Notes: generated from the sequence alone by a model not told the origin. Shown: positions 30,634-43,932, counted from the stretch's first letter. The stretch: 64,000 nucleotides of DNA from Rhytidiadelphus loreus (GCA_947034895.1 OX344764.1:56711348-56775347), one strand, 5' to 3'. Numbers and translations are program-made.

Positions 30634-33600
30634 AAGCTAGTTGTTTCCTAATCACTTTTAAGTCATACACTAGTTGTTTCCTAGTTGTTTCCTAGTTGCT
30701 TTCAAAGTTCATTCCCATTTGTCTTATATCAATTGTCCCATATCAATTGTAAAAAGTACCATTAGGTTGGACATATAAGACTTGTAAGTTGTTGAAGCCT
30801 AGTACAATGAATTCTATTGATAGAATTCTAAAAGATCTACAATTTGTAGATATCTGTAGATTATAGAAATCTAAAATTTGTAGATTTCTATACAATATAG
30901 ATTTCTACAATTTGTAGATCTTTATAATTTATAGAGATCAAATAATATTTAAAAGCCAAAAAAAAATTTAATCTATGAAATTGTAAGGTTTCCTTAACCA
31001 ATGAAATCTATTAAATACCAATATTTGAATTTTTGAAATCTAAAAAGAAGGTAGATCTAAAAATTTGAAATCTAGAAAAAATCTAGATTTGAAATTCAAA
31101 GATCTAAAAAAATCTAGATCTGAAAATCAAAAATCTAGAAAAATCTAGATCTGAAATTCTAAAATCTAGAAAGAAATTACATATTGAATTTTGAAAACTT
31201 GTAAATCATTGAGATTAATATTTTAAAATCTACAAATTTACAAGTTGCAAATGAGTTACATGCAAGATGTGACTTTGACAATTGCTCCACCTATTTCCTA
31301 GATTTTAGAGTGTCCATTGCAACTACAAGTCTCCAAATTATCACTAGTCGCAAACTAGTCACAAATGTCCTATGCAACTGAAAATTAACCAGTTGCATAG
31401 TGTAGTTGCAAAACCCCTAATTTTCTTCTAGTGAGGTGCAGATCATAGAACACATTCTTGAATATGTTGGACAGATTGAAGAGTTGACGTGGAGATAGTA
31501 GAGGGTGTTTTTGGAGATGAAAGCCATCATGTTGCAATAGTAAAGTCTCATCTTAGCTCAAGTTTGTCCCAATCAAAACAGGTCAGACCTCTGGTACTTC
31601 AGGCCAATCTAGAACCCACTTGCGCTTGCTTCCTTTCACACATTGTTCAATGTCGTCAGCACAAAACCAAAAGTCAACCACCACCTCTCACTTACTCCCA
31701 TAATCTTCTTTTCTCCCACAATATGTGGGAGCAAGGAGTCCCTTCCGTCCCTTTGCAATTTTGGCAGTGCACTTTATATTTGAACCCCGTTGTTGAGCAA
31801 AACATTTTGCATTTGATTTGTGGTTGATTCTAGCTATGTGCTACTTTGAAGTGTTGTAATCACTTTCGAAAGCAATTGTCACATGTCTAGATGTATTCAC
31901 CTTAGGTACTTTACCTTTGTCCCTGGAAGAATCAACAGAAGCCGTTGTGGACTGCGTTCGAACACGAGGTTGGGAGAAGTTGACTTTATCAGGTCTATAT
32001 GAGCCTCCAGCATTGCCAATTGGTACGTCCAACTTCCTCTTTGTGCTTCCAAAGATTTCTTCTCCTTCCAAATGAGGTATGCAACTTCCAACACCTTCAC
32101 ATCTAGGTAATGTATTCAGCGCCTCGGCAATCTTCTTAGGATCTCCGCTTCATCTTGCAGTTCTCAACTTCAATTCACCCTTTGATGGACCAGATCCAGA
32201 TGCATGTCCTTTCAAGTATGCACGATAGTTCGTCATTTGCATCCATGCATGAATACTGTCATTGCAAGTGGCGTCAAACAAATTGTTTCCACGATTCCCA
32301 AACATTTGAAGCCACTTGTTATGCACTATTTCTGACAAGTTGCATGATGGCATATCCACCATCTCCTCCAAACTTAAATCCTCCAAAAGCATCCACAAAA
32401 TATTTTAAGTATTGACATTTAATAACATACGAAACAACCTAAACTAGAACAACTCTGAACTACAACATGTTAGTTCATGTAATATTGAAATCATTTGAAA
32501 TAAATTCTAAGACATCAAAATACAATAAAGAACTCATCTTCTTTAAAATATACTTCTACAAAATAGCCAACTTCACATTAATTTTGAGACATCAGTCCTC
32601 TATAATTTATTTTTCTCAGCTTCTTGAACCAATATTAGGGGTACTAAGAGGGAACCCTAAAACCTCAGTCGAGTCCAACTTATGTTTTGGAGGTGCCTTG
32701 CAATACCCCCATTTTTGGTTTGAGGACGTCAAAAGAAAATTTAGTCCACATTTTTTTTGAGTCATTGATACTCCTAAATTCTTTGCTAAATCTAGTAAAT
32801 GCATATTTCAAGAAAAAATGAAAAAAGGTGATTCTAAAAATCCTTTTTTACAATGAAAAACAATTATTTAAGAAAAACAATTGTGCTCACAATTTGCATG
32901 AACCCTCTCCACTGCCGGTAACAAAAATGCCAAAAGGCTAGCCAATGGTCCAAGTGATGAAGACCATCTTCATTGGTAGCTCCAGATGACAACCACCATG
33001 ATTGAATTGCCAAGTACTTGTTCCATAGTCTTCGCATCTTTATACTATTTACATAGTATAGTATGCTGAGATTGAAATGCTTCCTTGATGTACTTCTGCG
33101 TGTGCTTTTGCAGAAAGGTAGTCCAATGTAGCAAACATGTTCTCTTACGATTTTCCATCTTCTCATTGGCCAAACCACTGCCGTAAACAATACGCACCGC
33201 ATTCCAATTGGCCATAGCACTATCTGCCATGAACCCTTTGAAATTTGGGTGATCCACACCATGCCGTGACATCACAGTATTTAAGGAGCTCCAAAATTGT
33301 GCTAGAATCTCTGTATCTTCGGATTGCATCTCGCATGTTGCAATTGTCATGACTTTCTTGTATTGAAGATCATACACATGGCAAGCCATTGTAGTCTACT
33401 CATTCACTCACTTCACGTGGTCAAACATCATCCATCCATTCTGAAGATCTCCTCCAGGTTGCATGCGCTTCACCAGGTTCACTCCACTTCCAGGTCCTTC
33501 AATGAGCATCTTAAAAATGTAGACCTTCTCTTTGCCTTGTCTAGGGAAGACACTGTCATGTATGAATTCAAACTTCGACTCCTTCATAGTCATAATATTG

Positions 33601-34039
33601 TCAATGACATCTCCTCGGTTGTTTGAGCGAAATGAAGAAATTACATTCCGTATGTTTGGATTGCTCAAGTACTGGAACCAATCCATCACCTCCTCTAGTT
33701 CCTCGCCCTTCAACATCTTATTCTCACCCTCTCCACTATGAAATAGGTAGTTTGTTAGGAAATCGTTGCTAGCGGAGAGTGCAATTGCAGAGTTGATAGC
33801 TATAAGGGTCTTCGCCACCTGCTCCGCTATTAATCCAAATCTTTTCTGTAGAATCTCTATACATGCCCTTTACTACATGATGAGTATAATCTCCAAAATG
33901 AATAGCAGCCCTATTCATTTTCAGATTCTTTCAATAGCAATAGTAAATTCTACCATTGCATGTATTGAAGCATATAGGGGTTACTTTGTAAACTTTGCAA
34001 ACTAAAGTACAATCTTTAGGAGGAATCTCCCCTACAACA

Positions 34040-34790
34040 AAAGGAAAGATGTATAGAATTACATTTCAAACTAAATACCCTAAAAGCACCAAAATTGTGG
34101 AATATGCCAATTTAATAAGATTGACATTTCAAATATCTAAGAAAGAATGGTCTTTCTAAAAATCAAGTGACCTAATTTCCATAACACACAAAAATGATAC
34201 CTTTCTTCTCTAAACCTATATTTTTCAATTCTTCAATAGTGTTTTAGAGACCTTAAAGCATCTCCAATCCATCGCTATAAAATAGGCTGGAAATATGATT
34301 AATATCCTAGTAGGGCACATTTTTCTTATGTGCAACTTGTTTTGTAGTAAGGAATTGATGTTGCTCTTACAACTTTGTTATGTAATGCTATGGGTAATTC
34401 ACAACGACAATAATTCAATTGGGAAAGATTCAAACTTAAAAAGTCAAACCAAAAGCCAAACCACTCACAATTATCAACCCAAATATTGAGACTAGCTAGA
34501 GCTTGCAATTGTTGCATAACATTCACCAACCTTAGGAGACATAGAAGTAAATTTTCATGCGAAGGCCACACAACTATGTAGTCAGATTGCCAGTCAAGCT
34601 TGATTAAAATATATTTTTGTCAACTTAGGAGAGAAGCAACTATTGCAACATTATAGACAAGTGTTTGGTATAATTTTGGGTTGATTCTCTAAATCAAACA
34701 CAAAGGTGCAGCTAATGTTTGTAAGAATGAAGAAATTGCCAATTCAAAAGATTGACTACTAGTTACAAGAAGATAAAATATCTTGAATGA
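34040..34790. repeat. Dispersed repeat, reverse copy of 17,790-18,531
   Basis: It aligns along its length with the reverse strand of 17,790-18,531 and contains the second small MITE (34,253-34,369, TTAAAGCATCTCCAATCC start). Confidence 0.6.
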
Positions 34791-34849
34791 AGTGACTATT
34801 AGTTTTAATAGATTCATTTATCTAACTAGTATGGTATTGCATTTCATTA

Positions 34850-35090
34850 GAAGAGGTTTGAGGTCAAGGGAGGGTTGTCTCAGGCCTGTTTTCTTTGTCG
34901 AGAACTACAATACTACAGTCAAAATATTGAATAATAATAAATTATTTAAAAAATTCAATAATATTAAAAAATATTTAAATACTAATTAAATATTAATATT
35001 TGACATGGCATGGTCTGAGCCACATTAGACTACATATATGGTAGAGTTTCCACAATCTAGGAACTCGCTATTTTTTGAAGCCCTCAAATT
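34850..35090. mobile_element. Diverged relative of the 18,532 MITE
   Basis: GGGTTGTCTCAGGCC at the left, an AT-rich core and TGACATGGCATGG plus TTTCCACAATCTAGGAAC at the right follow the order of 18,540-18,760. The termini are degraded. Confidence 0.45.
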
Positions 35091-36600
35091 TCATCTTATG
35101 TTAGCCTTTTGTAGCCTAGCCTACAATAGAGAGGGAAGTAGTCTAGATATGTGTATTTCAAAGGGGGGCATCCTTGGCAGACCTCAGACTTCTTTCCACT
35201 TCTATAGTCCCACTGGATATAAGGTCAAAGGTTTCTACAAATACTTTAACCATTAAAGATCCATGTGTCTTGAATTGGCACATACTCACAAAATTGCCAA
35301 AAATTGAAACTCTTTCAAAAAAGGACTATTAATTAAATTTCATTCATTTTTTAGAATTTGTAACTATAAGATCTTATTCTTGACTAGTATTAGGGTCACA
35401 TCAAAAAAATGGGGGTTTGAGGACAACGTTTGTATGAGAATAAAGCTTGCAAAATGGAGCAAAGACTTTTTCCAAGACTATCCAAAATTTTGTAAAATGT
35501 GACTTTGTCAAACATTTGGGGCCTATATATAATCCAAAATTCCTCCCGGAAAATTCCTTTGCAAGGAAGGTTTAACAACTTCAAAATTGACTAGGGAATC
35601 AAGTTAAGAAGAAGCATACAAATTTTTTAAGCAAAATGATGTTGCCCTCTTCTTGCTTTCAAGAGATGATGTCCAAAACAAAAATATATATATCTTTTTT
35701 TTTTTCAACCATTGGATTTTCAAAAATATTAGATTCCTTGGAATTTTATTTGTTTTCACTAAGAAATGAAATAGAAAAAAATTCAAATTTGATACTTCAT
35801 TTTAGATGCCCAAACTTTCTCAAAAGGATCATAAATCTCTTTATTGATGGAAGAAGTTCAACAATCATTTGGCCTCAAGGATCTAAATTTCATGTATAAT
35901 GACACAAACTCACGATGTTAATGACATTCAACTTATTGATTCACAAATACTTCTTTGTAATATTTTGGATTTAGTGTAGGGCCTTTTAAACATCATTCTC
36001 TTTCAATTCGTAAAAACCTCACCCACAATCATGGTAGTCTCTTGGTGTTGAAGGGAAGCATTTACCACCAAAATGATTTTTTAGAAAATAGTGAAATTGA
36101 AGTTCTTAAATGATTCACTAGCCAAACACAACAAGCAAGTTGCAAATACAATATCTTTACAATTTCATTACAAATAGGGTTAATGAAAGTATAGCAGTAA
36201 TAGGTTGCATATGGGATCACAAATCAAGAGACTCAAGTAAATAAGATAAGTATGCATAATTCGGACACATTAAGCATTGGACATAATTTCTCATTATTAG
36301 AGTGACTAGTTTTTTTAATATTCTTATTAGCAAATACAAAGAGATTTTGATGCAATCAAGCATGTATATAAAGAGATTTTGATTTTGTACATTTATTTTA
36401 CTAAGATTCAAAGTTTTTTTTTGGCAAATAATGTGAAATGTTCACAAGCTTTGATGTTCTTATTCTCTACATTCTCAATTCAATATGTATTCATCATCAA
36501 AGATTATTCTTGAGTTCAATTGAGGTACATATTTCATGGTATCAATTTATTTGAGATGTTGCAAACTCTCAAAGGATGCAAAACATTTCACTTTGAAGAG
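35091..36600. other. AT-rich DNA without genes
   Basis: Only scattered short frames of low complexity occur. Nothing was recognised. Confidence 0.3.
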
Positions 36601-36639
36601 ATGTAGTTAGACATTTTGACCTGATTTTTTACCTTAGTT

Positions 36640-38060
36640 TTTGTTGTATATTTGTGTACCTATTTGGAGTGTTTTACCATTTAATGGTGTTTCTTTTGTT
36701 CTAAATTGGGTAGTTTGTGAATGTTTTTTCAAATTGGACTTTAATTATTGGGTCCAGTTTTTAATCCAAGTAGGAGTCATGATGGCATTAGTGGATGTTT
36801 GTAGCCATATTAGATGGATTTGGTTCAACCCTAGTTGGATTTAGTCAGGTTGGTAATGGTGTGTCCTAGTCTCCAAGTTGGATTTGGCGTGCAGTTATTT
36901 TCCTTGCCAAATCTGATGTTCAGTATGCAGTGCTAGAGTCGGAGTCACCTGTTTAGTTTTTAGTTTTTTTATGTTGAGTTGGAATTCCAAGTTGGAGATA
37001 TTGTCAGTTGATTCAATTGCTGGGAGGTGGTTGGCCATCTCTTTGGTTCCTATTAGGTGCAGATTTCCAATTGGGAAGGGATCCTCTAGTCAGTCTGTGT
37101 TTTTCGTTTTCATGTGTTTGATTTTATGTGTGTGTGCCCAAGTTTGGAATGTTTTATGTGTGAATGTTATGGAGTGTTTGCCTGTCCTAGTTAGAAGATG
37201 AGTTGATTGGAATCAGTTGAGATGGAGATGAGTCCTAATTAAGTTTTAGTTGAGATGAATTGTCTGTGAGTAATTTGATTCTCATGTGGGTGTTATGTGA
37301 AGTGGAAGTGGTGAATCCTAATCAGTGGTTCAATGAAGAAATGGGTGAAGTTTGAGATCTATTTGGAGTGGTAGATATGGATTAAGTACAGATTGATAGA
37401 AATCAGTTGTAGATCCTAATTGTAATGTAGTGCTGAAAAGTTTAATTAGTTGAGTAGAATGTTTTAAGCAGAACAATTTGTACCAGTGATTTGATCGCCA
37501 ATTTGGAATTAATATGAAAATGTATTCTCAACCGAATTGGTGTGTGTATGTCTTGCATGATGATTGTTAAATCTAATTGTAGAAGCCTAATTGGAAAGTT
37601 TGAGTGTATTGTATTCCAGCATTAATTCAGTCCTAATTGGATTATTTGTGAGAGAATGTTATGTTAATAAGAATCCGAGTTGGTTGGTGAGATGCAAGGG
37701 TGATTGATGAGTGTCTTTGTAGTACTGTATATTGATTTTAAGTCCCAAGTTGGAATTAATTATTTAGAAATGGAGAATTATGAATTAGAAAAGATTAAAT
37801 TCAAATTGGCATATAAAAACTGTAAATTCTACCGTAAATAAAATTATGTCAAACCCAATTGTGTTACATCTATGATTCTGAAGTTGGAAAGGAAAGATCC
37901 TATGGTTGTTGAATTTGAAGGCAAAGATCCAGTTGGTGTGATTCAGCCTAGGTCAGAAGTTTAAGAGTCCATCCAACTTGTTCTTAATTCAAGATCGATT
38001 TGGAGATGCCATGCCTTAGCCTGTAGTGCCGACTTGTGAAGAACCGAATTGGTGGACAAA
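36640..38060. other. Cryptically repetitive stretch rich in AATTGG/AGTTGG
   Basis: The hexamers AATTGG, AGTTGG and close variants recur dozens of times over about 1.4 kb at irregular spacing, in contrast to the flanks. It is T/G-rich on the plus strand. No frame exceeds about 75 codons. The origin is unknown. Confidence 0.45.
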
Positions 38061-38656
38061 AAGCAATTGAAAATTAAAAGATAAAGAAGAAATATAAGAT
38101 AAAAAGAATTGAAGAAGAAAAAATTACTTTGGGAGAATGTTCTTATTCTTGTGGCCTTTAAGAGGGGAGTGAATGAATTTAGCAATTAGATTTTACGCGT
38201 GAGGAAAACATTCATGCGGGCATTCATGCTTGCGGTTAAGGAACTTTTCTTTAATTTCTATAATTGCAATGACCAAGTAGGAATTTAACATGCTATTTAA
38301 CTAGCCTCCTTAGGAACGAACTTTATACTATTGGTTTAGGGAATAATTTCCAATTAGAACCTAAGCTTATCTACAAGAGACTTGGAAGTATTGAAGTGAA
38401 GTATGAGTCAACAAAAGATGTAAAATAGATTGAATTTATGGCCATCAATAGATTATAAAAAGGATATTTTGCATGAAAGAAATTAAATATTTTAAATATT
38501 TTTGGGTTTCACAATATCCAAAATTAATTTTTGTAATGTAGAAAATAATAAATGCTTAGGAATACTATAGAAATTAGTTCAAGAAAGCTTCTAAATAGCT
38601 ATAACAAGTACAAGTGATGAAAGCAATCAACACAAACACATGAATTAATCCATTAA

Positions 38657-39365
38657 CCCCTAAAGTGCCAAGTCTCTCCTCATGAGACATTTGAAGGTTT
38701 GGGTAGGCTCCTATGATCTCAATTTTTGTCCTAATTATTTCAATTTTTTTGTAAAGATAGGAATGCATATTAGCTTTCTAGGGATATAATTTTTTTATTT
38801 CAATTGGTGCTCAGGAGCAAAAGTTATACTTCCCTGAGATCAAAAAACAATTTGCAAGGTAGTACAAAAATAATCACAAAAATTCAATAAAGCTTTAAAA
38901 AAAATCTCATAGAAAATACTTTTGCCTACATGGAGAGCTTTGATTCATTCCATTTGGACTAACGATGAGAAAGTTATAGAGAGTCTTGTTTTGGAGGCAA
39001 TCATAGCATTTTCTTCATAAAATAACTTATAAGATTCATTTTTTAACTCAATTTCCACAATTTTTCAAGAAAAAGAGTTCCACATAGTTTAATTTGCTTC
39101 CTAGAATAATCTCACCATTGAAATTAGACGTGAAATTAGAGTAATTCAATTCCATCATAGAACTATTTAACAATTTAGTTTTCCCTCTACATCTACAAAA
39201 TATTTTTCTTTTTTTGGGGGGGGGGGGGCATGAAAATCAAATATGTTTTTTTGAATTTTTTTTCCAACACTCAACTCAATTCTTTAATATATAAAATTAG
39301 AAATCAATAATTGTGCAAAAAAATTCAAGTTAAGAAGATTCAAAGCCAAAAAATCTAGTCTAACA
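38657..39365 (-). mobile_element. TTAA-flanked element, copy 6 (E6), truncated
   Basis: TTAA (38,653-38,656) is followed by CCCCTAAAGTGCCA. The body is the reverse of E1 and E11 (CACCGATTG-type block at about 38,805, GAGAAAGTTAT at about 38,970). The distal end is missing after about 39,365. A run of 13 G lies at 39,216-39,228. Confidence 0.75.
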
Positions 39366-40092
39366 AGGTGATAGACAATCCTAGCACAATTATCCATCTA
39401 TGTAGAAATTGCAATCAATTCATTCATTGTAGAATCAAGTTGGTCCCATGCTAGTACAAATTGATTAAGGCAGACAATCCCGAATGGATGGTAAGAGCAA
39501 CTCCACCACAAATTGGAAGGTAGATGTTACCCCCACTATAGTGGGAAGGCGGCACTTTTGGGCTCCACTACATCACCGTTATCACTCTTCGTTCTTCATG
39601 GAGAGACGCTACAATGTTCCATCCACAAGATTTTTGAGGTCTATTGAATCCACGCAAGAGCTCATGCAGCTAATTACAAGCCACATGGTAATTAATTAAG
39701 GAGGAAACAACATTAGAGGTAGTTACACTTTCTTCACCTAGCACTTGAAAAATGAAGAATGAGAAGTTGGTGAAGATTTGGAGGAGCCAATGGAAAGCCG
39801 TGGTGGTGAAGAAGGTTTGACACCCTTGAAAAATGTGTCCACAGTGGAGACTGAAATAAATGAAGAATCCATTTACCTTAATGTAAAGAATGAGGTAATT
39901 GCCTCGATTTACGAAGCCAATGAGCTACAGATTGCACCAAATGCCACAATGCACCAAATGCAACAATGAAGGTGAAAGTGGCAATGGAAAGGTAAAACTG
40001 TAGAGCACCTCTGGAGGTGAAGATTGGGAGTGTGGGAAGATATAACCAACAAAGAATATTCTGTCACGGAGGGCCAACATGAAACCAACCCT
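39366..40092. other. Gene-like but unassigned segment
   Basis: Composition is less AT-rich and several plus-strand frames of 60-70 codons occur (39,484-39,699 and 39,778-39,969). They have no recognisable domain. The segment continues across the MITE at 40,093-40,876 (host AACCAACCC on the left, AGCCACCACGTCTCC on the right). Confidence 0.3.
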
Positions 40093-40876
40093 AAAGGTAT
40101 GTGCACACTTGGCCTTTTGGTGGCGACGTTAAAGCATTAAATCAGCTGTAAATCGTAGCACATTCCAACTTGAGTGCTTTAAATATCAATCGAACCTACA
40201 TGGCAACCGAGGTGGCATGGACTTGACAACACTACTACACCATTAATTAGTTCTTAATTATTGACCCACCACTGCGAAAGTAGTCCATAACAACTTGGTA
40301 ATCTTCAAAAAATGAAGATTTCAACACTTGACGACCACTCTTATCTCAAGAGCCCATTAACATAAGAGCATTGGGTGCCCAAGGCAGAAATTAAAAGGAC
40401 CACACTTAGAAATATAAAAAATATTGTAATTTTTCAACAGCCACCTCATGTGTGTTTGGAACCCTCTACCAATGTGAGATCATGAGGATGTATAGGCAAT
40501 GTTTTTATACAAGTGGGGTGATGGGAGGTAATACAACCCATATGGGATATGTAAATTAGGATTAGTAGAAGTTCAATCACTCATACCTAGTTAAGTCAAA
40601 AGCAAGATTTGTGTTCAATGTAGAACTTCAAATCTCATTTTTTCATAGTAAAATAATTTTTTTAAATTGAAATTTTAATTATTTTTCATAGAGGGTGACT
40701 TCTAGCTGTAGTGTGCGGTTGAAGAAGTATGAGTCATGTGTGAACTGTAGATAGTTAAAAAACTCTGACAGCAGTTCCAAACCTGAGCTCCACAGAAAAA
40801 GATTATTTCCTTCTTATGCGGAAGTTTTATCTTTCAACGCATGGTGTTTGCAAACGCCAGGTGTGCACATACCTTA
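40093..40876. mobile_element. AAGGTATGTGCACAC-ended MITE
   Basis: The inverted ends are AAGGTATGTGCACACTTGGC and GCCAGGTGTGCACATACCTT. A CATATGGG/TATAC promoter-like fragment of the foldback type lies inside (about 40,505-40,555). Confidence 0.65.
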
Positions 40877-41264
40877 AGCCACCACGTCTCCATTCTCCAA
40901 GTGTTGGATGAAGAAGGTGTGACCCTGAAGAGGGCCCCAGCAGCAACAAGTTGCAACAGTGCTATTGCAGAAGATGTGGGACGTACTACAACTGTTCCAA
41001 AAAGATGCCGAGGCACTTCTGGAAGTGGCCCGGAGATTGACCCTCAAAATGACTTTTCATGTTGCATGAGCAGTTGATGCGATGCTCTAAGGAGCTCCAG
41101 TACGCCTGGAATCAATTTCGGAGTGCGTAGCTTCACCGAATGAGGCATATCACGCGTTTTCGAAGGAATGGCAGGACTTCCAAGGTAGTATGCATCACCG
41201 ACGCACCTGCCAAGTGCGCTGCTTCAGGTACCTGAGGCTTGCACAGGCAGGTTCATAAATTAAG
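40877..41264 (+). other. Host unit U1, unassigned
   Basis: It is relatively GC-rich with an open frame of about 75 codons (40,841-41,077) of unknown nature. The end (TGCACAGGCAGGTTCATAAAT) begins the unit repeated at 44,630 and 46,000. Confidence 0.35.
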
Positions 41265-41678
41265 TAAGGTAGTATGCTCTAAAAGCGACCATTTAAGGGC
41301 TGGTCCGTCTTTTTCATAGGCTTACTTGGACAAAATTATTTTTCAATCATTTTTCAGAGAAAGAAAAATAGATGTGGAACTTAACACAAGTGATTTTGTG
41401 GTTTTCCAAGAATTTTTGAATTACTTATAAATTTTCAAAGATTCAAGGCATAGGCACCTATTTGTGACCATAGGTCTCCCAAAATCAGTTCACTTGCAAC
41501 TTGTAAAGAGGTGTGCGGAAATTGAAGGCAATGATTGGCTCTTACAATAGAAAAATAATTTTTTCTTGATACATTCAATTATCAAAGTGGCTCATTTAAG
41601 GATCACCCCATCTCCATTCTTCACCCCAAAATAGGGGCGGTTTGAAGAAGGTTGTTGCTTTTAGAGCATACTACCTTA
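41265..41678. mobile_element. AGGTAG-ended, TA-flanked MITE, 414 bp
   Basis: TAAGGTAGTATGCTCTAAAA at the left and TTTTAGAGCATACTACCTTA at the right are perfect over 20 bp. This copy lacks E3 and so is the empty site for the TTAA insertion in the 10,261 copy. Confidence 0.85.
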
Positions 41679-41719
41679 ATTGAAATGGAGACTGCATTTT
41701 GCACTGTACACTTGGGTAC

Positions 41720-43045
41720 AATAATCTTACAAACTAACTATTCTGCCATTCAATTTTGTTGGCATAGTGTAGAAAGTGATTCAAGTTTTTTTGTTTTACA
41801 TAAGGTAAATCAACCCATTGTGGTCAGATGACCCATTGTGGACACCTAGGAAATCCCCCCATTATAGGGGGGGGTCAATTTGTAAGATTTTGGCTTCAAT
41901 GTATGTCTTAGATGATAATAATGGAGTGATTACTAACTTCATTAGGAACTTTCAATTTTTCAGTGTATATTCATTGTAAGAATTGACATTTTAGACCCTC
42001 CGTATTAGAAAATACTATGATTGCTTTAGGTGAACAACATGAGCATGATGGATTTAGATTTTGTTTGTTTGAAGGTAGTCTACATACTCTTTTGGGCCAT
42101 GATTCATTGAACACTTCAAAAATTCATAGCAAATTCATACTTTGTCAAAAAGACATAATTTAATTGTTCTCACTTTTTCTCACACTTGTACTACTGTCGG
42201 AAAAAAATTGGAAAATTTCAGCAACCATATGTGGTCAAACTCCTAATTTTGACCACAATGGGTCGGTTTACCTTAATTAAGACTCAATTCTTATGCAATC
42301 ATAATCAAGCATACTAAATTTTAGTTCCGAAGAAGCAAAATTCCATTTCTGGTGAATTTTTAAAGTCAATTTTCATGGTTTTACATAATATTTTATTGAA
42401 AAGAATTGGAGGTTAATTTTATTGATTCAATTGCATAGATATGTAGGGAACATCCATATGCACATTTTTCATATTAAAAAGCACCCCATTAAGTAACAAA
42501 AATATAATTTAGAAAGAGCTCAACGTGAGGTGTCATACAACCAAACTTTGTAAAATAGATATATTTATATTTAAACTAGATTTTGCTACTTGAACATCAC
42601 ACTAAAATAATTTTGCACATTTGAGCATGATGGTACAATTACCTTGCCAAAATATAATTACAATAAAAAGATATTTATTGTCCAAAATTAGGACATTGTC
42701 ACCACAACATTGAAATTTTTATAGAGTGAGTTGTGAAACTTTTTTGGAGATGCTTGTTGAAGGAAAGATGTGCATATGGATGTTTCCTACATATCTCTAC
42801 AACCAAATTAAAAAATTCATCACCAATGTTTTTCAATGAATTATCATGTGCAAAACCATGAAAACTAATTGAAAAAATTCACCCCAAATGGAGTTTTTCT
42901 TATTTGGAATTGAAATTTGGTATCCTTGATTGGGATTGCAGAAGAATTGAATGTTAATTGTGCAAGACAATCAAATGTGTATTGTATTTGATATTATGCA
43001 AAAAAAAATTAATGGCACAATAGACAATTTGTAAGATTATTGTAT
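41720..43045. mobile_element. Foldback-like insertion in host unit U1
   Basis: ACAATAATCTTACAAACTAA at 41,730 pairs with TTTGTAAGATTATTGT at 43,029-43,044. Inner arms pair 42,290-42,460 with 42,780-42,960 (AACATCCATATGCACA and TGTGCATATGGATGTT). The host unit is uninterrupted at 44,690 and 46,070. Confidence 0.6.
41801..42275. mobile_element. AGGTAAA-ended, TA-flanked MITE, 475 bp
   Basis: The ends are TAAGGTAAATCAACCCATTG and CAATGGGTCGGTTTACCTTA. It belongs with 46,449-46,975 and 56,662-56,821. Confidence 0.8.
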
Positions 43046-43048
43046 GGT

Positions 43049-43490
43049 CGGACCACCCATACCTAATCACTTAAGCATCTATGGAACAGATGGTGAGCAG
43101 TTAGGTGCGTTTGAAATTTTTCCTGTGTAAGGAGATAGAATTTATTGGGATTGCAAAAAATTTAGAATTTTATTTGCAAAACTGAAATTTCTGTGAATTT
43201 TAGAAGGCAAAAAGTGTTGTGAAGCAGTACATGACATCTAAAGTCTTGCAATTCCACTCATAGGGGAGACTAATTACTACTCATGCATACAAATTTCAAA
43301 ATAAGAAATGCTGTAATACATGGCATTCAACAATTGGTCCTCACAGCCTCGCATCTTGTGCATGTCATTAAAATTAGACTCCCAAACATGGTTCACAAAG
43401 AAGGTCTGCATGGCCAGAAATAGCGATATCCTAAATTATAAGTCGGAGACCCATCCGTGATTGATAATGGGTGCTCCCACTATATGGGAG
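43049..43490. mobile_element. Diverged copy of the 43,573 MITE
   Basis: GGACCACCCATACCTAATCA and the following ATAGAATTTATTGGGATTGC parallel the left half of 43,573-43,932. The right end is unclear. Confidence 0.4.
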
Positions 43491-43572
43491 TGTACATTGG
43501 TGGTATTTCCTTTCCAATTAAACTTCCTACCATAGCTCAAGATTCAACTGAAGTTTGAATTGTCCCTCTATG

Positions 43573-43932
43573 GGAGCCGACCCATACCTGATTATTTAAG
43601 CAATTATGCATATTTGGAGCATGGGTTTTCTGAGTGCTAAATTTTCCTCATGTACAGAAATAGAATTTGGAAGTATTGCATATTTTTTCAGAATTTTATT
43701 ACAGAAAATGTAATTATTATGAAATTTTTAATGAAAGATTGCTTTCAACCTACAATGGTGATGTAGGCTATTGCAAAGTCGACCAAGGACCGGTTGCAAT
43801 ATTCACAATATTGCAACCAATCATAATGTGCCAAAATTGCTCCCTGAACTCTATAAACTACAACAACTTATGGTTGGGATTACAACAGTCTATTGGTCAA
43901 GAATAGGAGGGTGATCAGGTATAGGTCGGCTA
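43573..43932. mobile_element. MITE with GGNAGCCGACC ends, 360 bp
   Basis: GGGAGCCGACCCATACCTGA at the left and TCAGGTATAGGTCGGCTACC at the right are inverted. It is inserted in the host unit that reads through at 44,755. Confidence 0.7.

Larger units (their letters stand above)
30135..31433. mobile_element. Non-autonomous CACTA element, 1,299 bp, AGG TSD
   Basis: The inverted ends are CACTAGAAGAAAA and TTTTCTTCTAGTG. AGG is duplicated at 30,132-30,134 and 31,434-31,436. Subterminal GCAACTA/TAGTTGC motifs recur at both ends, as is usual for CACTA. The flanking sequences belong to the same pseudogene. It is non-coding and contains a second CACTA-ended MITE and a 22-bp tandem array. Confidence 0.92.
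29712..33940 (-). pseudogene. MULE-like transposase with SWIM zinc finger, decayed and interrupted
   Basis: Minus-strand fragments in order: HFGDYTHHVVKGMYR (about 33,900); KTLIAINSAIALSASNDFLT (33,815-); NVISSFRSNNRGDVIDNIMT; MACHVYDLQYKKVMTIATC; DHPNFKGFMADSAMANWNAV with a candidate catalytic Asp; ENRKRTCLLHW with a C..H pair; MWMLLEDLSLEEMVDMPSCN (32,398-); a basic linker (32,071-31,841); and at the 3' end CTCPDYTN followed by VNCKHLYYLYRYF, a SWIM CxC...CxH finger, ending at 29,712. Breaks include a frameshift near 33,865, two in-frame stops near 33,400, and a 1.3-kb CACTA insertion at 30,135-31,433. The domain order resembles MULE/FAR1-type transposases. An intact relative could be a transposase or a domesticated gene. 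Confidence 0.75.
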
